From Streptomyces diastatochromogenes (lineage in GTDB: Bacteria > Actinomycetota > Actinomycetes > Streptomycetales > Streptomycetaceae), in assembly GCA_026913215.1 (NCBI GenBank), contig JAPTYK010000001.1:62001-126000 (forward strand): a stretch of DNA of 64,000 nt, read 5' to 3'. The notes under the pieces are model-generated. The model ran no database searches, was not told the DNA's origin, and saw only the letters and a list, made by a program, of their open reading frames with translations. The first letter of the stretch is position 1, and each line of letters starts with the position of its first letter. Made by a program: the position numbers and the translations under genes. Of the stretch, positions 36,929-45,071 are shown one piece after another.

Positions 36929-36978
36929 CGAACGGCCGGACAGACCCCCGAAACAAGGGGGACCTGTCCGGCCGTTCG
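36929..36978 (+). terminator. Strong hairpin after the P450
   Basis: Arms CGAACGGCCGGACAG (36929-36943) and CTGTCCGGCCGTTCG (36964-36978) are a perfect 15-bp match, with an inner CCCCC/GGGGG pair. Lies 48 bp after the P450 stop. Confidence 0.8.
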
Positions 36979-37101
36979 CGTCGCACCCGACCCCGACCCC
37001 GACCCCGAAAAGGGAGGCCGGAGTACGGGGTGGCGGAGGGCTGGGCGTACGGAGCGGGCACGGCCCGGGGCACCGGACGCGTACCGGCGTACTGGCGGGC
37101 C

Positions 37102-37241
37102 GGGCTCCGGGCTCCGGGCTCCGGGCTCCGGGCTCCGGGCTCCGGGCTCCGGGCTCCGGGCTCCGGGCTCCGGGCTCCGGGCTCCGGGCTCCGGGCTCCG
37201 GGCTCCGGGCTCCGGGCTCCGGGCTCCGGGCTCCGGGCTCC
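37102..37241. repeat. 7-bp tandem repeat, about 20 copies
   Basis: GGGCTCC repeated without interruption for about 140 bp in the 728-bp gap between the P450 and the BBE oxidase. The unit is not a multiple of three, so every frame reads it identically (SGLRAPG). Between 37245 and 37609 I see only low-complexity G-rich sequence. Confidence 0.9.
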
Positions 37242-37609
37242 GGGAGCGCAACGGCGGCCTGCGGCCCGGGTGTCGGGCGGACACGGCGGACGTTCCGGGC
37301 GGGTACGACGGACGTCTTGGGCGGGTACGGCCCGGGGCACGGGGTGGTCTACGGCCCCGGCGGTGTACGGCCCGGGTGCCGGATGCCTGCCGGCGGGCCG
37401 GCCCCGGGGGCGGGCGGGGCGGACGCATCGGGCCGGGCACCGGGACCGGACGGAGCGGGGCGGGGCGGGGCGGCGGGAACGGACGGGGCGGGGCGGGGAC
37501 GCGTGCGGCCGGGACACGCCGGGCGGGGAGGCTGCCGGGGTGTCCCGGCCGGGTGCCGGGCGGGCGGGGTGTCCCCGGCGGGCGGGGCCCGCCGGGGTGC
37601 CGGCCGGGG

Positions 37610-39030
37610 TTACGCGGGGTGGCCGGCGGGATGTTGTGGTTGAGGCGGAAGAGGTTGCCGGGGTCGTGGGCGGCCTTGATCTCGGTAAGGCGCCGGTAGT
37701 CCTCGGGGTGGTAGGCGGAGCGGACGTGTTCGGCGTCGCGCCGGCCGTTGAGGAAGGTCAGGGCGCGGCCGCCGGTGCTCCAGGGGCCAGGGCCTGCAGG
37801 AGGTGTTCGTGGGCGGGCTGGATGTCGGCGAGGTCGGCGCGCTCCAGGCGCGAGACGACGTTGAGCAGGTAGTGGGCGTCGCGGTGGCCGACGGCGTTGG
37901 GGACGGCGGCCGGGCGGGCGAGGGCGCCGCCGAGGTGGCGCAGTTCGACGACGTGCGGGACGGGGCGTGGGGTCCGACCAGGTCCAGCAGGGCGGTGACG
38001 GCGTCGGGGCCGAGTGCGCCGAGCAGGGTGGTGGCGGACTCGAAGGAGCCGGGCACGGGCGGGTCGTTGTGGATGGTGCCGACCTCGGTGTAGGGCAGTT
38101 CGCGGACGGTGTCGTTGAACGGGCCCAGTGCCCGCAGCGGGGCGATGAGGTCCTTGCCCTGGCCGAGGTCGTCGGCGGAGTAGGCGATGCGTACGTGCAG
38201 GACGTGGCGGCCGCGCAGCGGCGGCGGCAGGACGGGCGCGTCGGGGAAGGAGATCACGGCCAGGGAGGAGGTCATCTCCTCGGGCATGCCGGCCGACCAG
38301 GCGGTGTAGGTGTCCAGGACCTCGCGGGCCTGGGCGTAGTCGAAGAACAGGCCGCCGCCGTAGAGGGTGGCGACGGGCATGAGGCCGATCTCGATGCCGG
38401 TGACCACGCCGAAGTTGTCGCGGCCGCCGCGCAGGGCCCAGAACAGGTCGGGGTCGGAGACGGCGGTGACGTGCCGCAGCCGGCCGTCGGCGGTGACGAC
38501 GTCGATGCCGCGGACGTGGTCGGCGGCGTATCCGTAGCGGCGGGAGAGCAGTCCCAGGCCGCCGCCCAGGGTGTAGGAGATCACGCCGACGCCGGGGGCG
38601 GAGCCGGCCAGCGGGGCCAGGCCGGCGGGGCGGCCTCGTGGATGACCTGGTCCCAGCTGACCTCGGCGGCCACCCAGGCGGTGGCGGTGTCGGTGTCGAT
38701 GCGGACGCCGGTCATGCGGGAGGTGTTGATCAGGACGCCGCCCTCGGAGGCGACGGCGCCCAGGGCGTGTCCGGTGCCCTGGACCGCCACCGGCAGGCCG
38801 TGGCGGGCGGCGAAGACGACGGCCTGCTGCACGTCGGCGGGGCCGCTGGCGCCGACCAGGACCGCGGGCCGGTGGGTACGGCCGGTCTGGTTCCCGGCGC
38901 GCTCCGCGTCGTAGCCCTCGTCCCGCGGGGTCAGCACGGTGCCCTTGACCTGCCGGGCTAAGGCCTCCACGGCCTGGTCGAAGTCACTGCTGGTGGTGGT
39001 GTCGCGGTTGTCCCCGCCCGAAGCGCTCAT
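37610..39030 (-). CDS. FAD-binding oxidoreductase, BBE-like
   Basis: About 473 aa flavoprotein of the berberine-bridge/PCMH family. FAD domain: PAVLVGASGPADVQQAV, VAVQGTGHALG (GxGH), VISYTLGGGLGLLSRRYG and FWALRGGRDNFGVVT. The C-terminal BBE segment includes HPEDYRRLTEIKAAHDPGNL and FRLNHNIPPA. The His of the GxGH motif is present; the usual second (Cys) flavin anchor is not obvious. Frame changes near 38625, 37970 and 37790; the exact stop is uncertain by one frame. A TTA Leu codon lies at 38959-38961 (codon 24). ATG 39028-39030 after AAGGGAAGAGCC. Divergent from the MarR gene, its likely regulator. Confidence 0.85.
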
Positions 39031-39096
39031 GGCTCTCTTCCCTTCCAAGGCCGGCGTCACGTCGTCACTCTCGCGGCCGAGGTGGTGATGCCGCTA

Positions 39097-39132
39097 AAGT
39101 TAGTCAAGCAACCTTACTACTTTTTAGTCAAG
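39097..39132. promoter_or_regulatory. AT-rich operator region between BBE oxidase and MarR genes
   Basis: TTAGTCAAG occurs twice (39100 and 39124), and AAAGTTAGT to ACTACTTT forms an imperfect palindrome. This is the most AT-rich spot of the cluster, located where divergent promoters and a MarR operator are expected. Confidence 0.5.
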
Positions 39133-39171
39133 CCCCCTGACGACTTGGCTGTGTCCGGAAGGCGGCCCGAG

Positions 39172-39624
39172 ATGACCACCCCAGTACACGAACCCGGCGG
39201 ACCGCAGGTGCCGCTGCCCACCCTGCTCGCGCAGGCCAAGGACCTCACCATCGACCGGCTCCACCGGCACCTGCACGAGGAGGGCTTCGAGGAGATCCGC
39301 TTCCGCCACGGCTCGGTCTTCCGGTTCATCGACCCCGACGGCACCCGGCTGACCGCCCTGGCCGAACGCTCCGGATTCACCAAACAGGCCATCGCCGAGG
39401 TCGTCGACGAACTCGAACGCCACGGCTACGTCGAACGCACCCCCGACCCCCGCGACCGGCGCGCCAAACTCATCCGCCTCACCGAACACGGCCGGGCCGG
39501 CCAGCTCGCCGCCGCCCGCATCCTGGGCGACATGGAACGCATGTGGGCCCGCCACCTCGGCCAGGACGACATCGACACCCTGCGCCGCATGCTCGAAGAG
39601 ATCATCGCCCGCCAGGACCACTGA
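39172..39624 (+). CDS. MarR-family regulator
   Basis: 150 aa. Winged helix with recognition helix LAERSGFTKQAIAEVVDELE and wing YVERTPDPRDRRAKLIRLTE; the C-terminal helix completes the dimer interface. ATG 39172 after GGAAGGCGGCC; the frame is open upstream into the operator, but no start there has a ribosome site. MarR proteins usually repress a divergent gene and respond to phenolic ligands, which would suit an aromatic product or intermediate. Confidence 0.9.
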   Translation: MTTPVHEPGGPQVPLPTLLAQAKDLTIDRLHRHLHEEGFEEIRFRHGSVFRFIDPDGTRLTALAERSGFTKQAIAEVVDELERHGYVERTPDPRDRRAKLIRLTEHGRAGQLAAARILGDMERMWARHLGQDDIDTLRRMLEEIIARQDH

Positions 39625-41249
39625 CAACCCCCCACCCCCATCCCCCACCCCCGCAACGACCGGTAACCACCCACCAATTGACCGGTAACCACCACCCCCG
39701 CCCCACCGGCCGGCACCCACCCCACCCCGACCACCAGAACCACCCCGACCACCAGAACCGCCCGGACCGCCTGGGCCGCCCGGACCGCCTGAGCCGCCTG
39801 GACCGGCCGGAGGCTCGACGGCACCCCGCCGGCCGGCACCGCCCCCGCCCGGACCGGACAGAAGACACAGGAGGCACAGGCAGCGCAGGAGGAGCAGGGG
39901 CGCGGGCACAGGGTGGCAGGGGTGCGGGCGCAGGAGGCGGAGAGGGCGGAGGGGGCAGGGGGTGCGGGTGCAAGGGTGGCGGGGCAGGGGCAGGAGTGCG
40001 GGCGCAGGAGGCGGCGGGGCAGCCGCGCCGGAACGGCCGGGCACCCGGCACCGGCCGGCACCCACCCCGAGCCGGAGGCACCGCCCGGACCCCACCCGGC
40101 CCAGCACCACCCCGCCCGGCAGCGCCACCGGAACCGGCGACAACCGCCGCCACCACGACACCCGGTGACGGCCCGGCACCGCCAGACCCACCCCGGCCCA
40201 CCCACGGCCCGGCACCGGCCACCCGGCAGAACCCGGTACCGGCCGGGGACCGGCCGCCCGGCACCCCGGAAGAGCCGGCACGAGCTCGCCCGGCGGACCG
40301 GAAACGGCCCCGCACCCGCCCCCGCACCCGCCGGGGACGCCCTGCCGGGAACGGAACCGCCCCGCACCGGCCGGGAACGGCCCGTCACTCGCCCGCGACA
40401 GCTCCCGGACCGGCCACAGCCCGGACCACATACAGCACCGGCAGCCACGGCCCGGGACGGCCCGCCCGCCACCCCGGAACAACCGGTAACACCGCCCGGC
40501 ACCGGCCGGGAACACCCTGCCCGACGGCACGGCAGAAGCAGGTACGGCCCCGCACCGGCCCGGAACAGCCGGCCTGACAGCCCCGCAGAACCAGACACAT
40601 CCAACTACCCTCTTGGAACAGCCGCCCTGACAGTCCGGCAGAACCGGAAACAGCCCGACTGCCATCCGGCAGCAGCCGGCTTGACGGAACGGCAGAACCG
40701 CAGAACCGGGGAAGGCCGCCGGGACCGGAGAACCGAGGACGGCTGCCGGGACCGGCGGCACCCCGCACCAGCCGGGAACAGCCCGGTCCCGCCCGCTGCC
40801 GGCGACGCCACCACCGGCCGGCAACAGCCCCGCAGCCGCCCGCCCCACACCCCGTCCCCGGCCGACGACGGCCCCGCACCACAGCCAGGAGGGGCAGCCC
40901 GCCCGCCGGCCCGGCACCACCCGCACCGGGAACCACGGCACCGGCCGGCAACGCCCCGGCACCCCAGAGAAGGAGAGCCGGCCGGCGCACACGGCCGCAC
41001 GACCACGCAGCCACGGAGCCACGGGACCGCAGGACCGCAGGACCGCAGGACCGCAGGACCGCAGGACCGCAGGACCGCAGGACCGCAGGACCGCAGGACC
41101 GCAGGACCGCAGGACCGCAGGACCGCAGGACCGCAGGGCCGCAGGGGAGTGTGCCCAAGCCCGCGTCAAGCCGCCCACAAGCGCGACCGGCGAGGGTAGG
41201 GAGCTGCCGAAACCGCGCGCCGTCTCCTCAGAAGGTGGACTCCACGGAC
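39625..41249. repeat. 1.6-kb C-rich non-coding region with repeats
   Basis: No credible gene on either strand: long open frames are low-complexity. The plus strand is strongly C/A-rich. Degenerate CCGGCACCGGCC motifs recur, and a ~53-bp unit containing TGAC-n-CGGCAGAACC recurs at about 40525, 40575, 40630 and 40682. GACCGCAG is repeated 14 times perfectly at 41025-41136, plus one variant copy. The type III PKS promoter lies at its right end. Confidence 0.7.
41166..41202 (+). promoter_or_regulatory. Promoter candidate of the type III PKS
   Basis: TCAAGCC (41166) and ACAAGCG (41177) are 11 bp apart, followed by TAGGGA (41197-41202), a plausible -10, 47 bp before the start codon. Confidence 0.4.
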
Positions 41250-42347
41250 ATGCCAACCATATGCAAACCGTCGGTGGACGTGCCCGAACACGTCATCACC
41301 ATGGAAGAAACCCTGAAGTTCGCCGAAGAGACCCACCACGGCAAACCCCAGCTGCCCCTGGCACTGCGGCTGATCCGCAACACCGGTGTGGTCAAACGGC
41401 ACATCGTGCAGCCCATCGAGCAGACCCTGCGCCACCCCGGCCTCGAACAGCGCAACAAGACCTTCGAGACCGAAGCCAAGAAACGCTGCCCCCGAGTCAT
41501 CGAAGAGGCCCTGGCCAACGCCCAGCTGACCGCCCGGGACATCGACGCGATCATCTTCGTGTCCTGCACCGGATTCATGATGCCCTCGATGACCGCCTGG
41601 CTCATCAACAACATGGGCTTTCGCACCGACACCCGGCAGATCCCCATCGCCCAGCTCGGCTGCGCCGCCGGCGGCGCCGCGATCAACCGCGCCCACGACT
41701 TCTGCACCGCCTACCCGCACAGCAACGTACTGATCGTCTCCTGCGAACTGTGCTCCCTGTGCTACCAGCCCGACGACGACAACATCGGCTCACTGCTCTC
41801 CGACGGCCTGTTCGGCGACGCCGTCGCCGCCGCCGTCGTCCGCGGCCAGGGCGGCACCGGCATGTCCCTGGAACGCAACGCCTCCCACATCATCCCCCAC
41901 ACCGAGGACTGGATCTCCTACGCCGTCCGCCCCACCGGCTTCCACTTCCAGCTCGACCGCCGCGTCCCGGGCACCATGCAACCCTCGCCCCCGTCCTGCG
42001 CGACCTCGCCGCCGGCCACGGCTGGGACATCGCCGCCCTCGACTTCTACATCATCCACGCCGGCGGCCCCGCATCCTCACCGACCTCAGCACCTACCTCG
42101 GCGTCGACCCCACATGTTCCGCCACAGCTCCGCCACCCTCACCCAATACGGCAACATCGCCAGCGCCGTCGTCCTGGACGCCCTGCGCCGCCTCTTCGAA
42201 GAAAACACCCTCACCCCCCACGCCACCGGCCTCATCGCCGGCTTCGGCCCCGGCATCACCGCCGAAATGGCCGTCGGCCGCTGGCACACCCCCACCACAC
42301 CCACCATCCCCGCCCCCCGCCACCACACCACCCCCGCCACCCTGTGA
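41250..42347 (+). CDS. rppA: Type III polyketide synthase (RppA-type THN synthase)
   Basis: About 366 aa. Condenses malonyl-CoA units; RppA enzymes make 1,3,6,8-tetrahydroxynaphthalene. Catalytic Cys138 is in AQLGCAAGGAAINRA. Cys106 in VSCTGFMMPS matches the residue characteristic of Streptomyces THN synthases. FHFQLDRRVPGTM, IHAGGP (catalytic His) and GNIASAVV (Asn) complete the triad, and GLIAGFGPGITAE is the end motif. Frame changes near 41983, 42073 and 42113. ATG 41250 after GAAGGTGGACTCCACGGAC. Begins a two-gene unit with the next methyltransferase. Product inferred from family. Confidence 0.92.
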   Translation: MPTICKPSVDVPEHVITMEETLKFAEETHHGKPQLPLALRLIRNTGVVKRHIVQPIEQTLRHPGLEQRNKTFETEAKKRCPRVIEEALANAQLTARDIDAIIFVSCTGFMMPSMTAWLINNMGFRTDTRQIPIAQLGCAAGGAAINRAHDFCTAYPHSNVLIVSCELCSLCYQPDDDNIGSLLSDGLFGDAVAAAVVRGQGGTGMSLERNASHIIPHTEDWISYAVRPTGFHFQLDRRVPGTMQPSPPSCATSPPATAGTSPPSTSTSSTPAAPHPHRPQHLPRRRPHMFRHSSATLTQYGNIASAVVLDALRRLFEENTLTPHATGLIAGFGPGITAEMAVGRWHTPTTPTIPAPRHHTTPATL

Positions 42348-42387
42348 ACCACACCGCCCCCGCCACCCCGTGAAACCGAAGGACACC

Positions 42388-43402
42388 ATGACCACCCACC
42401 AGCCCACCCCCAGCCCACCCCCTGCCCTCCCCGGCCGCATCCTCGAAATCGCCAGCGGCTACTGGGCCACCGGCCTCCTCGCCGTCGCCACCCAAAACTC
42501 CCTGTTCACCCACATCCACCACGGCCTCACCACCCCGCCGACCTCGCCCACAAAACCGGCATGGCCCCCGCGGCCTCCAGACCCTCCTCGACGGACTCCT
42601 CGGCCTCGGCCTCCTCACCACCGACAACGGCACCACCTACCACAACACCCCGAAACCGACCTCTACCTCGTCGAAGGCAAACCCACCGACATCAGCGGCT
42701 TCGCCCAGCTCAAACTCGCCGAAATGGACAAACTCACCGACCGCCTCGACATCTTCACCACCGGACAACCCCCCGCCGGCCCCATGGTCGAAATCGCCGA
42801 CAACCCCCACTGGGAAAAAGTCGTCACCGCCATCGCCGGCCTCTCCGTCACCGCCGCCCACACCGCCGCCGAAGCCCTCGACATCCCAGGCCGCGACAAC
42901 CTCGCCATCCTCGACGTCGGCGGCGGATCAGGCATCTTCTCCTCCGTCTGGCTCCGCCTCAACCCCACCGCCCACACCACCCAACTCGACTGGGAACCCA
43001 TCAACAACATCGCCCAACGCCTCCTCACCCAACACGACCTCGCCGACCGCTTCACCCCCCTCAACGGCGACTTCCACACCACCCCCTCCCCACACCTACG
43101 ACATCGCCCTCTACTCCCACATCGCCCACCAAGAAAGCCCCCACAACAACACCCACACCTTCACCAAACTCCGCCACACCCTCAAACCCCACGGCACCCT
43201 CGTCATCTGCGACTACATCCTCGACAACCACCGCACCGGCCCCACCTTCCCCCTCCTCTTCGCCTCCGAAATGCTCCTCAAAAGCAACACCGGCAACACC
43301 TGGACCCGCCACGACTACACCACCTGGCTCACCCAAGCCGGCTACACCACCATCACCTACCACCCCACCAACACCCCCGCCACCCTCATCCTCGCCCAAT
43401 AA
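42388..43402 (+). CDS. SAM-dependent O-methyltransferase
   Basis: About 340 aa. Helical dimerisation domain (ILEIASGYWATGLLAVATQN) and class I fold with ILDVGGGSGIFSSVWL, LNGDFHTTP, YDIALYSHIAH and LKPHGTLVICDYIL. Frame changes near 42540, 42650 and 43090. ATG 42388 after GAAGGACACC, 40 bp downstream of rppA, so probably cotranscribed and acting on the naphthalene product or a derivative. Last gene of the cluster on this side. Confidence 0.87.
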
Positions 43403-43445
43403 ACACACACCAGGATGTATGAGGGTGGATCAGGACGAACGCCAC

Positions 43446-43487
43446 CGGGGCCGGGGACCGGACACCACCATCGACGCGCCGGCCCCG
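43446..43487. terminator. Hairpin at the right cluster edge
   Basis: CGGGGCCGG (43446-43454) and CCGGCCCCG (43479-43487), between convergent genes. Confidence 0.4.
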
Positions 43488-43509
43488 GCACCCAGGACCA
43501 GGGAACCGG

Positions 43510-44253
43510 CTACACCCCAGCAGGGCCTGCGCCGAGATACGCCTCCCGCACCGCCAGGTCCGCCCGCACCTCCGCCGCCGTCCCCTCCGCCAGGACCCCG
43601 CCGCGATCGAGCACCACCACACGGGAACACAGCCCCATCACAAAACTCACGTCGTGCTCGACGACCAGCACCCCACAGCCCTCCCTCGCCGCACCCCGCA
43701 CCACAGCGGCCAGCACCCCGCACTCCTGCGCCGTCATCCCCGACACGGGCTCGTCCAGCAGCAGCACCCGCGGCGGATCGACCAGTGCACGGGCCAGCTC
43801 CACCATGCGGGCCTGACCCACCGGCAGACCTCCGGCGTACGAACCCGCCAGCGTCTCCAGACCACACGTGTGAAGCACCGCCGCGGCCCGCTCCCGACGA
43901 CGGCGCCGCACCGCGGACCCCGCTCCGCCCCGCCACTCCTGTGCCACGACGAGGTTGTCCGCCACCGTCAACTCGCCGAAAAGCTGGCGGCGCTGGAAAG
44001 TACGGCGGATACCGCGCCGCGCCCGCCACACCGACGACCGACCCGTGATGTCCCTGCCGTCGTACGTGATCGCTCCCGCGTCCGGCCGCCGCATCCCCGA
44101 CAACACGTCGAAGAGCGTCGTCTTGCCCGCGCCGTTCGGCCCGATGAGGCCGCAGATCTCACCGGCGCCGACGGAGACGGCCACGTCGCGCAGGGCGTGG
44201 ACGCCGCCGAAGCGGACGTCGATCCCGCTCGCGCGGAGCAGCCTGTCGTTCAC
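43510..44253 (-). CDS. livG: ABC transporter ATP-binding protein, LivG-type
   Basis: 247 aa. Walker A GPNGAGKTTLFDVLSG, LivG-specific RTFQRRQLFGELTVADNL, signature LPVGQARMVELARAL (degenerate LSGGQ), Walker B VLLLDEPVSGM and H-loop VVEHDVSFVM. GTG 44251-44253 overlaps the livF stop. Part of a five-part uptake operon (livK, permeases, livF, livG) for branched-chain amino acids or another small polar substrate. Probably outside the cluster. Confidence 0.9.
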   Translation of the reverse strand: MNDRLLRASGIDVRFGGVHALRDVAVSVGAGEICGLIGPNGAGKTTLFDVLSGMRRPDAGAITYDGRDITGRSSVWRARRGIRRTFQRRQLFGELTVADNLVVAQEWRGGAGSAVRRRRRERAAAVLHTCGLETLAGSYAGGLPVGQARMVELARALVDPPRVLLLDEPVSGMTAQECGVLAAVVRGAAREGCGVLVVEHDVSFVMGLCSRVVVLDRGGVLAEGTAAEVRADLAVREAYLGAGPAGV

Positions 44254-45071
44254 CGGCCGGCTCCCGTCCCGAGGTAGGCCTTGGCGAGGCGGTCCCGGTC
44301 CACCTGGGACCGGGGCCCGGACCAGACGATCTCGCCCTGTGCCAGGTAGGCGACGGTGTCGGCGATGCCGAGCACCTCGGCCGCCTTCTCCTCGACGAGG
44401 ACGAGTGCGGTGCCGTGGTCGCGGAGTTCGGTCAGGAGGCGGAAGACCTCGTCCACGACGCGCGGCGCGAGACCGAGGGACGGTTCGTCGGCGACGAGGA
44501 CCGCCGGCGGGCACTGGAGGAGCGGGGCGAGGGCGAGGAGTTGCTGCTCGCCGCCCGACAGGGACCCGGCGGCGACGGTGCGGCGGGCTGCGAGCGCGGG
44601 GAACCGCGCGTACACGGCGTCGCGGTCCTCGGCCCGCGTCAGCTGGAGGGCCAGGTTCTCCTCGATCGACAGTCCGGCGAAGATGCCCCGCCCCTCGGGG
44701 GCCAGTCGTACGCCACGGCGCGCCCGGGTGACCGCCGTGTCGCGGGTGGCGTCCTCACCCCGTACCCGTACGAGTCCGCCGGCCGGCCGCAGCAGTCCCG
44801 CCGCCACCTGGCAAAGGGTGGACTTCCCGGCCCCGTTGGGCCCGAGCAGCACCAGCACCTCACCGCCGCGCACCGCGAGATCCACGCCGTGCAGCACGGG
44901 CGCGCCACCGTAGCCCGCGTGTACGCCGACCAGATCGAGCACGCCCGGCACCTCACGGGAGCCACTGCCCGTTCCCGTCGCCGTTCCCGCTTCCGGCGCG
45001 GCACCCCCAGCACCCCCAGCACCCCCGGCACCCCCGGCACCCCCGGCACCGACGACGTACCGCTCGGACAT
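44250..45071 (-). CDS. livF: ABC transporter ATP-binding protein, LivF-type
   Basis: About 273 aa from ATG 45069-45071. The first 40 residues are Gly/Ala repeats. Then LLGPNGAGKSTLCQVAAGLL, LAPEGRGIFAGLSIEENL (LivF-specific), signature SLSGGEQQLLALAPLL and Walker B VLVADEPSLGLAP. The frame upstream of the ATG is open into the permease gene with no stop, so a permease-ATPase fusion is possible. Confidence 0.85.
   Translation of the reverse strand: MSERYVVGAGGAGGAGGAGGAGGAAPEAGTATGTGSGSREVPGVLDLVGVHAGYGGAPVLHGVDLAVRGGEVLVLLGPNGAGKSTLCQVAAGLLRPAGGLVRVRGEDATRDTAVTRARRGVRLAPEGRGIFAGLSIEENLALQLTRAEDRDAVYARFPALAARRTVAAGSLSGGEQQLLALAPLLQCPPAVLVADEPSLGLAPRVVDEVFRLLTELRDHGTALVLVEEKAAEVLGIADTVAYLAQGEIVWSGPRSQVDRDRLAKAYLGTGAGR

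Noticed and set aside
41025..41144. CRISPR-like array
   Set aside because: Head-to-tail 8-bp units without spacers; also true of the 7-, 9- and 17-bp arrays. No cas genes.
39124..41256. 710-codon minus-strand frame and overlapping frames in the gap before rppA
   Set aside because: Sequence is repetitive (LRSCGPAV repeats from the 8-bp repeat) and low-complexity, with no domain, no ribosome site and open frames in several registers.
41250..43402. Meroterpenoid (furaquinocin/naphterpin-like) pathway
   Set aside because: RppA suggests it, but no prenyltransferase or mevalonate gene is present in the window.
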